The notes beneath the pieces were generated by a model. That model saw only the letters and a list, made by a program, of their open reading frames with translations, was not told the DNA's origin and did not search any database. This document shows positions 50,201 through 59,202 of a stretch of 64,000 nucleotides of DNA, in pieces. Position 1 is the stretch's first letter; each line of letters opens with the position of its first letter. The stretch lies in assembly GCA_965644295.1 (NCBI GenBank), contig CBFFRP010000080.1, positions 248,001-312,000 of the forward strand. The letters are read 5' to 3'. Position numbers and translations under genes: made by a program. The stretch comes from Paraphysomonas bandaiensis. Its lineage: Eukaryota > Chrysophyceae.

Positions 50201-52166
50201 ATGTTGCGAGAGGTTCGTGAGATGGGTGGGGGTATTCGGGGAATCATTCATGCAGCAGGAGTACTTCGTGATGCGTTGATTCGTGGGGGTGGTGCGGCAT
50301 CTGGTTGTGCTGATGTGTGGGCATCTAAGGCGCACAGTGCGTGGTTATTACATAAGCACACGTTGGAGGATACGCTTACAACATTTGTTGTATATTCATC
50401 GATTGCATCCGCTATCGGAAATATTGGTCAATCTGCTTATGGTGCCGCAAATAGTTATTTGGATGGACTTGTAGAGTATCGTGTTCGTAACGGTTTACCT
50501 GGTGTTAGTATTCGGTGGCCGGCGGTAACTGGAGTTGGTATGGCGGCAGCAACGGGTGCGGACATTGCTCATTTTTCGGTAGACTTACGTTTTGTTAAGA
50601 AAATTTTGGAAAACGTTTTCAACAGTCCTTTTTGTTGCTCTGGTGTTGTGACGTTGATGCCACACTCAGTATGTTGTGCACTGGATGAACCTCTGCGGAA
50701 AGAATTTTCTGAGATTGGAATTGGGTCACGAGGAGTTTCGACCGTACCCCATGATATTTCTCCTGGGTCCTTGAATATCCATAGGTGTCCTTCGAATATG
50801 TCTGATATTACCTCCAAAGTTCGCGATTTAGTTTTATCTCTTATGGGAACTGATGACATCTCCGATGATGCTGAACTGTTGGACTTTGGGTTGGATTCGT
50901 TTGGAACAATGGAAGTATCAACCCTTCTATCTTCGGAGTTTGGCGTTCGACTTCTACCGACATTAGTTTTTACTTGTCCAACAATCAAAAAAATATCTTA
51001 TTACATATCAGAGCTCATAGGGGGTGTTGAAAACGACAACGTTGATGACATATCATCGCAACCAAACAATTCAAGACCAAGCCTTTATGCGAACCATGTC
51101 AGCGGGAAGCCGCTCGCAAGTAATTCAAGATTTTCTTGCTTCTTTAGTCCATCTTCACCAGAGTAAGCTCAACTATAATGCCGATGCGACTTATTTAATT
51201 TAGTATTCGTCATACAGTTATCGTATTGTTATATTTTCTGCAGCCGGACAGATTCCATTGGCATGGCATTATTTTGCGACATGTCTGGCCCAGCGTGGGT
51301 GTGATGTGTATGTTGTACATTTACCAGGTGCGTTTTGGATGCGTTTTGGACTTATGGTGGTAGTTTATGGCTGATGTTTTTTCAGGGCGGTTTGATAGAA
51401 TGGATGAAACTCCATTTCAGAATTTTGAGAAACTAGTAGAAGGATTGTCCGAGGTATATATTCCACTTTGTATATTTCACTGTAAATGTTTTCGTGTGTA
51501 GAGTATGAAAACATCTGGCTTCCTGAACGATATTCCCCTCGCTTTCATCGGCTACTCCTTCGGTACTTATTTAGCATACGACTGCGCTCGTTACCTTTAT
51601 GACGTCTACGGTTACAAAATCGAACATATCGTGTCGATTGCTGGAATACCAGTGTGCGATCTATTGAATTTTAATGGAATTTCGGACATGCCTGGAGAAA
51701 ATGATATCGAAAAGCTTAGAAATTTGTTTCTGACAAACCATGGACACGTTCCAGACGCCTTTAACTCTAGTTCTGCGAAAGATATTGCAGGGCCGATTTT
51801 AGAAGGTTATTACTTTGAACAGTATCAAGTATTTTTTAACAATTAGACTAGATTTCAAGCTCTCTGATGAATGGACGGAAAGTATGCTGAAGCGGGAAGC
51901 AAGTGATGATGGGGGGCCGTTGGAATGTAACTTTACGTGGATACTGGGATCTGATGATCCTAGTATCGGAAAAAACTCGACCTGGGAGGTATAACCATTG
52001 ATTTTTGTCTTATGTTGTTTAGATTTTGTTGTAGACCACTGTATCTGGCGTTTACCAAAAAATTGTATACCGTGGCGATCACTTTTTTATATTCAGTAGC
52101 GATACTGTTGATAAAGATATTGCAGAAGAATGCATCAATTGTATTACGCGTTGCAAACGTGTTTAG
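13361..52166 (+). CDS. Giant modular type I polyketide synthase (GNAT-loaded, 8 extension modules, TE)
   Basis: My gene model is exons 13361-51162, 51218-51327, 51386-51453, 51502-51805, 51852-51988 and 52035-52166, a total of 38,553 nt = 12,850 codons plus stop, in frame throughout (about 1.4 MDa by estimate). The first exon is one uninterrupted 37.8 kb frame. The ATG at 13361 is the first in frame after a stop at 13334 and sits right at the start of the GNAT fold. It makes a polyketide by stepwise condensation on carrier domains. All eight KS have DTACSSS plus the EAHGTGT and NIGHMEAAAG histidines. The six ATs have GHSLGEYAAA and SRAFHS, which in the family indicate malonyl-CoA. Seven KRs carry TGGLGGLG. 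No enoyl reductase or methyltransferase was found. Giant PKSs are known in Cryptosporidium, haptophytes, dinoflagellates and green algae; I cannot tie this one to a described product. No phosphopantetheinyl transferase or tailoring gene lies in the window. Confidence 0.93.
14252..19165 (+). other. PKS module 1: KS-AT-(DH)-KR-ACP (residues 298-1935)
   Basis: KS Cys472, AT Ser858, KR from about 18,040 with TGGLGGLG, and ACP Ser1871 (DMGLDSL). The DH region (about 16,520-17,440) is badly diverged: the HxxxGxxxxP motif is gone and LxPxxxDAxxQ has become LHPVIFEAAFRS, so no dehydration is expected and the unit should keep a hydroxyl. The KS first half and the DH of this module differ from all later ones, while from about 14,905 the KS second half and AT are nearly identical to the others. 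Confidence 0.85.
19166..24232 (+). other. PKS module 2: KS-AT-DH-KR-ACP (residues 1936-3624)
   Basis: KS Cys2109, AT Ser2494, DH His2767 in HVVRGDIVLPG and DH Asp2946 in LLPPPFLDAVLQ, KR with TGGLGGLG and QSAYGAAN, ACP Ser3560. Every catalytic residue of a reducing and dehydrating module is present, so a double bond is expected. The module is a 5,067 nt unit repeated almost exactly as the next one, differing mainly in the KS middle and in the stretch between DH and KR. Confidence 0.88.
24233..29284 (+). other. PKS module 3: KS-AT-DH-KR-ACP (residues 3625-5308)
   Basis: KS Cys3798, AT Ser4183, the same active DH pair (HVVRGDIVLPG and DAVLQ), KR and ACP Ser5244 as in module 2. DNA identity to module 2 is close to complete through AT and DH, including synonymous sites. 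The stretch 27,495-28,160 between DH and KR is unique. A second double bond is expected next to the first, giving a conjugated diene. Confidence 0.88.
29285..33298 (+). other. PKS module 4: KS-(DH)-KR-ACP, no AT (residues 5309-6646)
   Basis: KS Cys5487 is present, but the chain goes from the KS end (FGFSGTISHVILEE) straight into the post-AT linker (MKRYRLPRFYHPLL), so the AT is cleanly missing. The DPxHR motif of the KS reads DLSHR. The DH has no His (VFEGMDDIVSLP) and reads LPPPFIEAMFLA where DAxxQ is expected, so it is inactive. KR and ACP Ser6582 (MDYGMDSLG) look intact. It would need malonyl from a neighbouring AT or a separate one; none is in this window. Confidence 0.85.
33299..38347 (+). 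other. PKS module 5: KS-AT-(DH)-KR-ACP (residues 6647-8329)
   Basis: KS Cys6826 (within CDTACSSSHVALH), AT Ser7211, KR intact, ACP Ser8265 (DYGVDSLG). The DH His is replaced by Tyr (DYKQGDNVVVP) and the second motif is FIEAMFLA, so it is inactive. This is the first module with the second KS N-terminal type (DVNDLNSMWEML) shared by modules 5-8. The DH second half through KR copies module 4 nearly base for base. A hydroxyl is predicted. Confidence 0.85.
38348..41974 (+). other. PKS module 6: KS-AT-(DH)-ACP, no KR (residues 8330-9538)
   Basis: KS Cys8509, AT Ser8894, ACP Ser9474 (DLGLDSLS). The first two thirds repeat module 5 with a 5,049 nt offset. The sequence then diverges abruptly at about 41,394, just after FIEAMFLAS, and runs through about 370 nt of unique sequence into the ACP. 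There is no TGGLGGLG, so the KR is gone. A keto group is predicted at this step. Confidence 0.87.
41975..46036 (+). other. PKS module 7: KS-(DH)-KR-ACP, no AT (residues 9539-10892)
   Basis: KS Cys9720. As in module 4, the KS ends with FGFSGTISHVILEE and goes directly to DH-linker sequence without AT. The DH has Tyr for His (DYELGSEMVLP) and FIEAMFLA, so it is inactive. The KR N-terminal half is the shared type, but from about 45,335 the C-terminal half is unlike the others, though catalytic Ser, Tyr and Asn remain (QASYSMAN). ACP Ser10828. A hydroxyl is predicted. Confidence 0.85.
46037..51162 (+). other. PKS module 8: KS-AT-DH-KR-ACP (residues 10893-12600)
   Basis: KS Cys11071, AT Ser11456, DH with His11729 (DHVLHDAIVLPG; the usual Gly of HxxxG is Asp) and LPPPIIDAMLQ, so dehydration is likely but less sure than in modules 2-3. 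The KR is a chimera: it carries the TLTTFVVYSS stretch of module 7 and then the common IGNIGQSAYGAAN stretch. The ACP Ser12513 lies in DFGLDSFG, the only DSF among the nine. The last module before the TE. Confidence 0.85.
51163..52166 (+). other. PKS thioesterase domain in five short exons (residues 12601-12850)
   Basis: After the long exon ends at 51162 (GA|GTAAGC), introns 51163-51217, 51328-51385, 51454-51501, 51806-51851 and 51989-52034 (55, 58, 48, 46 and 46 nt, all GT...AG) restore one frame. The product is a typical alpha/beta-hydrolase TE: a YRIVIF strand and AAGQIPLAWHYF at the start, GYSFGTY with the catalytic Ser at 51556-51558, and GDHFFIF with the catalytic His at 52080-52082. 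It ends CKRV-stop. For the fourth intron a 25 nt alternative (51822-51846) is also frame-compatible; I prefer 46 nt because it matches the other sizes. This domain should release the finished chain by hydrolysis or cyclisation. Confidence 0.85.
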
Positions 52167-53895
52167 TACTTGAGAAAAGTATCTGTCGTACCAGTAGCAG
52201 AAATATTCAAGAAATTGTCATAGTGTAGAACAATATGTAAGTGAATATCATATTTCATGCACACACTTGCTCTTAGGTGAGGAAAAATGCAACTGATCAG
52301 TCAGTTGCTATTTTACACATTCAATTTTCTATTGCATTGCAATACTTGTAGATATTTTACGAAGTCATGTTACTACTCGAGAGCAATGTAAGTTCATTCT
52401 TACAAGTCCTGCTATTTGCATGGCTAAGAATATCAAATGTTAAGCTTATTTTACAACCTATTCGTTTGTGAAACATAGTCATTCCAAACACTTAGTTTAA
52501 TCTATTGACTGCAGATGCAAGAGTAGTAGTTTGTAGTATAGGAGGTACAAGCGAAGTAATATTAACACGGCGGGCGTAAAATATATTGGATTGCAATATA
52601 TTGGTGTATATATTGTTCATGCTTGTGTGTATTTGACAATATATATATATTATAAATCATAAATTACTCTGCCTTCATAGTCATGTCAACAATTATTAAT
52701 ATAATATCGACCAATTCTGATAATTACCTGCTACGAAGGATACTATTCATGTTCGATATTAGAATTCGTACTGTCTCTATCAAGCATATTGGACAGTGTA
52801 CATGACTCAGTTCCGAGATTCTTACGTCTGCGCCATAACGTTGTTCACTTGTGGAAGGGCTAGAAAACTTAAGATAATGCATTCAAACAATCACAGCATC
52901 AACGAGATTCAGGTGTGGTTACGTCCAATGAATATTGAAGTATGCCAGTTCGTATATGCTTTCTCTTTTTCTACATATTTAAGTTCACTGGTATTTAAAC
53001 GTGTTTATAGTGTGCGAAAAGTATCGTAATAATATTATTTTACACAATGGTATCTCAATTGTATATTCTTCTGCTTGTACATAATATATGTTTGAATACG
53101 TCAATCATTTTAATTACTGGATATGTACGAAGATCTAGATCATATTATTATGAGTTTGCTACCAATAGGATAATTTATTTAAAAAAAATGACAAATAGAA
53201 AACAGAATGGTAACAAAGAGTAAAAATGAAGAAGAATGATGAAAAAGGGAATAATGATGTTCATTCCGTTATATTGATATAGAAAGTGAATGACGGTCAT
53301 TTTTTTGGCCAGGGAATTGCATGTGGTGTTAGAATTGAAAATTACACTGAAGTTAACCTTCCTCTATACGTAAACCTTAAACTTGCTTTCTTGCACACAA
53401 ACGTGCTTTCAATAAAGAAATATAATTTTAATCACAACACTCCGCTACATACTTATGTAGTAACATTCATGTAGTGAATATCTGTTCTCATAAACATCTG
53501 TTTATAAAATGTTCACCAATCTTATATAGTCACTTATTTCATTGATAATAGAATCCTATTTCTTGACTTGGGAAGTTGCTTATAGTTAGTCAGTAGCTAT
53601 AGACATATTTATTCATGTTGATTATTGCGGAAGGGAACCTAAGATGCAGCTAAAACCTATATCATTGGTAAGGGCTGTTGGAACACTTTCTGGACACGAC
53701 GAACCAGAGTTAAATATCCTGACATTCCTGGTAATGCACTTAATTACGATACGGAGAGCCTTTTTGGCTCAGCGGCATCATCGTCCATTTTCCTCCTTCT
53801 CCCTGTGTGTGAAGTAGTTATCTAAAATTTATTCATCTCAATCAAGGCATATTCGCGGTTACGTTGTCTGTTAGACTGCCAAAATTCACGGACTC
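52167..53895. other. AT-rich intergenic region, no gene seen
   Basis: Only short chance ORFs occur (such as 52796-53029), with no recognisable motif. It should hold the PKS 3' untranslated region; I could not place a polyadenylation site. Confidence 0.4.
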
Positions 53896-54072
53896 TCACA
53901 CTAGACCTATACTGAGTCATGATGGTATTCTTTGTGTGTCGGCACCAAGCAAACTCTAGCTAGATCTACACTATACTTGCATAGCCCATATGGGATTACG
54001 AGAAACCCCACGCATTCTAGGAGAGGGGAAAGGCGGCCAATGTTACACTAGACCTATACTGAGTCATGATGA
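53896..54072 (+). repeat. Partial copy of the inverted-repeat (MITE-like) element
   Basis: This matches an internal part of the neighbouring full element (the stretch with GTCGGCACCAAGCAAACTC and TAGATCTACACTATACTTGC). It begins and ends with CACTAGACCTATACTGAGTC-type sequence, so it looks like an internal duplication that abuts the full copy at 54096. Confidence 0.6.
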
Positions 54073-54095
54073 TATTACTCATTGCATCATACCTA

Positions 54096-54597
54096 CCCCA
54101 TTCCAAGGGCTTACCCTAGTAAAGTGCTAGCGTTGATTAAGCTAAGTAACGTATAGATTGTTAATAAAAATCTCAGCGTATTCTTTGTGTGTCGGCACCA
54201 AGCAAACTCTAGCTAGATCTACACTATACTTGCATAGCCCATATGGAATTACGAGAAACCCCGCGCATTCTAGGAGAGGGGAAAGGCGACCAATATCACA
54301 CTAGACCTATACTGAGTCATTCATGGTCACGAGAAGCTCCACATAATCTTTGTTAGGCAATGGGAAGGTCAACATGGTCCCACTAGAATCTGCGCGAATT
54401 ACATATATATTATATAAGTCATACATAGCTATGAGAAATCCCGCGTAATCTTAGCAAATGTGAACACGGGTGGAGCGGCAACAGAATCTGCGCGTGATCT
54501 ATGCGGTCAGTTACGTTGGTAAGTCAGTGTTATGTATGATATGTGGTATACCACCGAGCCCAAACTATGGCCACATGGCCACGCCCTCGGAATGGGG
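54096..54597 (+). mobile_element. MITE-like element copy A
   Basis: About 500 bp bounded by inverted ends CCCCATTCCAAG (left) and CTCGGAATGGGG (right). It has no coding capacity that I trust. The same sequence recurs as copies B (same orientation) and C and D (inverted) within 10 kb. Features are consistent with a non-autonomous DNA element. The superfamily is unknown; a target duplication is not obvious. Confidence 0.65.
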
Positions 54598-55050
54598 CAA
54601 TACTTTATATCACTTTTAAGTCAATTTGCAAAGCACCACTAGTAATAGAGAAATATAGCTACGAGTAGTCATGATAAATATCTTAGTTATGTGATATGTC
54701 TCGCACAGTAACACACCTATTCACACTCATCTTATTTTCACCAGAGCATAGGTCTCAGAGCACATAGATAGCCCAACTTCTTCAGTTCTGGTAGGTTGCT
54801 AGTGGATGTCTAACAAAACTTCGACATTCAGACGATATTGTTTTTCAGGGAATGGTAGATCGTTAGGAAATAGCAAGGAGATTAATTAATGCTGGTGTAT
54901 TATATTGAACAAGATAAATCATGAGCTACACAAGAAACAGTCATAAGTAAAATTTATTTCTAATTATATTTAATATAACAAATATAACAGTGTACTAAAA
55001 TTCTATATAATGTGAGCTAGTAAAGTTCATGTTATCTCATCACTTATGAC

Positions 55051-56214
55051 CTACACAACAGGGCATGAGAGTTGTGGGGAGAATGCTTCCCACTTGAGGT
55101 TCTCCTTCTTAACGCCGGCTGTAATCAATCCGTGTGCCATCCCCCCCATGAAAGATGTCGGACCACATAGATAAAACATACAGTCGGCTCCTACTTCATT
55201 AACCAAAGCGTTAGCGATGTCATTGACAACAGGACGGCCTAATTTTTCTGTAAAATAATACTGATTATTTCCGGTATTTACTTTTTCAAAGTGGTCGTAG
55301 AATGGTACCGCAGCTTGGTTTTTGTCAACATGAATAGTTTTAACATGGGTAGTTCCAGCATTCGTGAGAGCATCAATGAAAGACTTCATTATTGTCCTAC
55401 CAATTCCGGCACTGACAAGAACAGGCTTCATTTCATTTGAAACCAATGTGAAAGGACCAAATGGAGGAGACAGTTGAACTATGCCCCCAACAGCAAGTAC
55501 ATCGTGTAGATATGTACTAACAACACCTCCATCTATCTTTTTAAGGCTGACTTCGAAGAAATTATCTCCTGGTTTAGACGTGACCGTGTAGTGTCTAGGG
55601 CTAGTATACGTGCCGTCACCGTTTAAGTCCACACGAATGCTCAAGTACTGTCCCGGTGTGAACTCGAAGGGCCCACTAGAACCGTCAGCAGGAACAAACC
55701 GGAAGGTCTTGACACCAGTAGACAAATCCTTGATGCTGTTAACAGTGAAGTTCTACCAACCTCTCCAGCCACCGGAGCGGGCTGCCGCCGCCTCATAGCG
55801 GCCTTCTTCATTGTCAATGAGCAACTTGGCCAAGAAATTGACGGCCTCAGACCACGCCGCTCCGATCTCTGGAGTCACAGCAGGCTTGAGAACTTCAGCA
55901 ACAGCAATAAGTAAGTTGTCGTGGACGATGGGATAGTGCTCTGGTAGGACCTGTAGACCACAGTGCTTGCTTGCAATCAGTTCTACTGCATCACCAAGAG
56001 CCCCTAAGTTATCAATATTCAAGGCATATGCAATGATTGCATTTGCGAGGGCCTTGGACTGTCTCCCTGCAGATTGGTTGGCTACATTAAAAAACTGAGA
56101 TGCCTCAGGATTATTACGAAACATAGTCTCATAAAACACCCTCGTGATCTCCTCGGCATGCTCCGCTACCAGTGGTGCAGTGGCCTTGACAATATCAATA
56201 GTGGACTGGTTCAT
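55051..56214 (-). pseudogene. Flavohemoglobin (nitric oxide dioxygenase), split by one in-frame amber codon
   Basis: The globin domain (153 aa, from ATG at 56214) has a complete N-terminus (MNQSTIDIVKATAPLV), the distal Tyr in RVFYETMF and the proximal His in SKHCGLQVLPEHYPIV. It reads RSGGWRGW and then TAG at 55753-55755. The same frame continues with NFTVNSIKDL into a ferredoxin-reductase-like FAD/NAD domain (RHYTVTS, GQYLSIR, YLCGPTSFM) to a stop at 55051. The total span would be 387 residues, the normal size for this family (E. coli Hmp is 396), so only the one codon breaks it. The NAD-binding motif is also off-type (GIGRTIMKS instead of GxGxTPM). Family role: NO + O2 + NAD(P)H to nitrate. 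It is either a recent pseudogene, a readthrough gene giving globin and fusion forms, or a sequencing error. Confidence 0.88.
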
Positions 56215-57551
56215 GTGAAAGAACGGAAGATGTTGAGTGGGATACTTATACCTAAACAGATATGAATAGTGATATCCGATGCATAATGATACCTATCTGC
56301 ACCTCTCTTTTGCACATTGAAGTATATGGTAGTTGAAGATGAGGATAACTTTGAGTTGAATTTAAAGTAGAGTGTTTTTGTTCTACATCTTCATATGTGG
56401 CCAACAGCACGTGCACAAACTCAGGAATTTTCAGTTAATTTTACAAAAAAAAATGTGCTAAAAAAGTCGTACAGCAGTTCTCTCTTTATTGTGGAGACAA
56501 AAGACATTTTTTTTCAAGAAAATTGTTTTTGTCAGGTGCAAACGAAGCCGTAATTATAGTGCACAGAAAGACAAAAGACAAAACAGTGTCGCTTGTTCTC
56601 ACTGAATACACAGTATTGCGAAGCAAAGTATTCACTGAATAATGCTGCGATTTCTAGAAATCCCATTCAGAAATGTGGAGTTTGGGAAAATCTATTCTTG
56701 TAAAGGACAATGCCACAAGAACTACGATTTGGTTAAGTTCTTTAAACTTCTAGTGGCACCCTGCCAGCTGCGTACCCCAGAAGCAGGCTATAAACATGGT
56801 GTTGAGGCACTTGACTGTGACGGAGGCATTGACAAAAGGAAACCAAAATGCTTTCCATGGCTAGAGGAAGGGATCTAATTGAAGCTTTATGAAAGTGTTT
56901 CCTCAAGTGGAACTTCCCACTGTGCATGCCTGCTATTGATCTGAGGCCCCGTCAGACCCACTCTAATCACAGGCTTTCCAATCAACAGCGGCTAAGAAAC
57001 GCGCACGAGAGCACTTCTGAATAGCAGCCGGTGACTATAGAGTAAAAATCAGTGCCTCATATTAGAAGTGGCGATCGCCGGGAGAATCATCTTTTCCACG
57101 TGCTTCCATGAGCAGTGTAGAGGTTGGGGACGAATCCGATGAATATAAACAGGAGCTTTACGTTGGAGGTCGTGATGTATATCCCCATATCGGGCGGGGG
57201 ACTGCCAGATTAAACAGCAAAAAATGCTCCAGGGATTAACCCTACAACAAAAGGTTGGTATGTGACAATGCTCGAATAACCAATGGTCTCTACACTGCAA
57301 TAAACCCCGAAACAATAGTCTATTTAGTTATTTACTATAAGTTAATGTGTGCATTTTATCTTCCCTTCACACAATTTTGTTTTTGTCATTTCCGTATTGA
57401 GTTGTTTATTGTCTTATATTACCAAAATTGTATATTCGAATGATCAATTATGTTAAAAAATCGGTATACCTAGCAAATAGAAATCAATATATGAATGTAG
57501 CCCGGTGTATTAAAGATGGTTGATTGATATTACTCATTGCATCATACCTAC
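56215..57551. other. Intergenic region, no gene supported
   Basis: Contains only short ORFs without recognisable domains. The 120 bases before the flavohemoglobin ATG (on its upstream side) are AT-rich and may hold its promoter. Nothing else stands out. Confidence 0.35.
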
Positions 57552-58046
57552 CCCATTCCAAGGGCTTACCCTCGTAAAGTGCTAGCGTTGATTAAGCTAT
57601 GTAACGTATAGATTATTAATAAAAATCTCAGCGTATTCTTTGTGTGTCGGCACCAAGCAAACTCTAGCTAGATCTACACTATACTTGCATAGCCCATATG
57701 GAATTACGAGAAACCCCGCGCATTCTAGGAGAGGGAAGGGGCGGCCAATGTCACACTAGACCTATACTGAGTCATTCATGGTCACGAGAAGCTCCACATA
57801 ATCTTTGTTAGGCAATGGGAAGGTAAACATGGTCCCACTAGAATCTGCGCGAATTACATATATATTATATAAGTCATACATAGCTATGAGAAATCCCGCG
57901 TAATCTTAGCAAATGTGAACACGGGTGGGGCGGCAACAGGATCTGCGCGTGATCTATGCGGTCAGCTACGTTGGTACACGGGTAGGCGGGGGGTAGAGTC
58001 AGTGTTATATGTGATATGTGGTATACCAGTGGCACTCGGAATGGGG
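57552..58046 (+). mobile_element. MITE-like element copy B
   Basis: About 495 bp with ends CCCCATTCCAAG and CTCGGAATGGGG, same orientation as copy A and very similar throughout. Unexpectedly, the 26 or so bases before its left end (from GATATTACTCATTGCATC) are also shared with copy A, so either the true boundary lies further out or the two loci arose by a segmental copy. Confidence 0.65.
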
Positions 58047-58839
58047 CTGATGTTAATGAGGACTCTAAAATACAGAATTCATGAATAGCGCAGATAATAT
58101 TGATCATGATTTATAAGTACTGGCATTGCACTGGCAAGTACTGATATAGGGTACAACCATCTAAACTGGTGTGCAGTTACATGATGGTTACTCTGTTTTA
58201 TAGGTACTTCACTAGTTTGCGTAGATATACCTATACGTGGGGGTCCTCTTAAAACCAATATATAAGTATAGAATTCGGCACACAAATGTGGATAAATCAA
58301 CAATCGAGATTTTTTACATCCCCTAAATTACAGATACTTGCTAATTGAGCTCACGGCAAATAGATTTGCCGAACTATAAATCTGCTCTCCCCCAACCCCA
58401 ACAACACTACCAATAAAATATTGCAATATTGCACTCTCTTCCCCTCGACGCTCCCTACTGTGCCCCCAAAACTTACTTGATGCAGCTTGTAAAAATCAGG
58501 CTTCAAATAATATTTTCAAAACAAGTAAACCGCATTTTCCAATTGTTTATTTTAATATTCAGGGCCCGATAACAATATAAATATATATATTGATATCGGT
58601 AGTAAATATAGTAGCAACTCTGTAGAGGTCACAACATGATGATGAATCCCAATTGTAATTCAGCAACTAGTACTCTAAGTATGCCAACACTTCGTCACTG
58701 CCGTCCTCATTCTTGTCTGTCTTTTGCTTTACTGTATATATAATGCACTAACACTAACATTGAGTAGCCATTATATCGCTATATCCAAAAATGAATAATT
58801 ACTTGAGCAGGTGATTCCCATGATTATTTTTCCCTCTCC

Positions 58840-58996
58840 CTATATCTACTATTAAATCTACTTATTAAATCTACTTTGTTATCTATATTACTTTTTATTA
58901 TAACATTATAAATAATATATAAAGTAATTAATTTTATTATAAGAATATAAATAATATATAAAGTAATTAAGTTATTAATAATAAGTTATAAAGTTA
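58840..58996. repeat. AT-rich tandem repeat tract
   Basis: Short direct repeats of TTAAATCTACTT, then two copies of ATAAATAATATATAAAGTAA about 43 bases apart. Almost pure A/T. No gene. The stretch 58047-58839 before it is likewise AT-rich with nothing I can support. Confidence 0.55.
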
Positions 58997-59013
58997 AATT
59001 AGCAAGGAGAGAT

Positions 59014-59044
59014 AATTACAACCGCAAGCCTTGCGGTTGTAATT
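59014..59044. repeat. Perfect inverted repeat, 15 bp arms and 1 base centre
   Basis: The arm AATTACAACCGCAAG is followed after a single C by its exact reverse complement. It sits between the AT-rich tandem tract and a truncated MITE-like copy. As RNA it would need a larger loop to form a full hairpin; as DNA it could form a cruciform. Function is unknown. Confidence 0.75.
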
Positions 59045-59202
59045 GGAAACTCTCGAAGAGAAGGCCCCAATGAAATGGGGTAGGGGTTAAAAAAAGGGCT
59101 TGCCTCTTTTCCCGCCTCCGTGTTTTTTTTGAACTCATTGGTATTGAGCAATGACTTGCGGTACCATTTAATTGCATTTGTTTTAATGCAGTAGAACGTC
59201 AG

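Noticed and set aside
13793-50988. Many recurring antisense and off-frame ORFs inside the PKS (for example the 125, 118, 101, 95, 83 and 81 codon minus-strand frames)
   Set aside because: They repeat because the sense-strand modules repeat; they have no independent start context or domain match.
51120-51243. Alternative first TE intron from 51120 to 51243 (GTAATT...CTGCAG)
   Set aside because: It is frame-compatible but would remove the first beta strand of the thioesterase (YRIVIF); the 51163-51217 intron keeps it and fits the size of the other introns.
53755-53772. GAGCCTTTTTGGCTC hairpin
   Set aside because: A 5 bp stem with a 5 base loop and no context in a eukaryotic intergenic region; expected by chance.
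55753-55755. TAG read as a sense codon (reassigned genetic code)
   Set aside because: The 12,600-codon PKS exon contains no in-frame TAG and the gene itself ends in TAG, so TAG is used as a stop here.
57049-57315. Minus-strand ORF with several Cys/His/Trp residues
   Set aside because: No regular zinc-finger spacing and no recognisable family; treated as chance.
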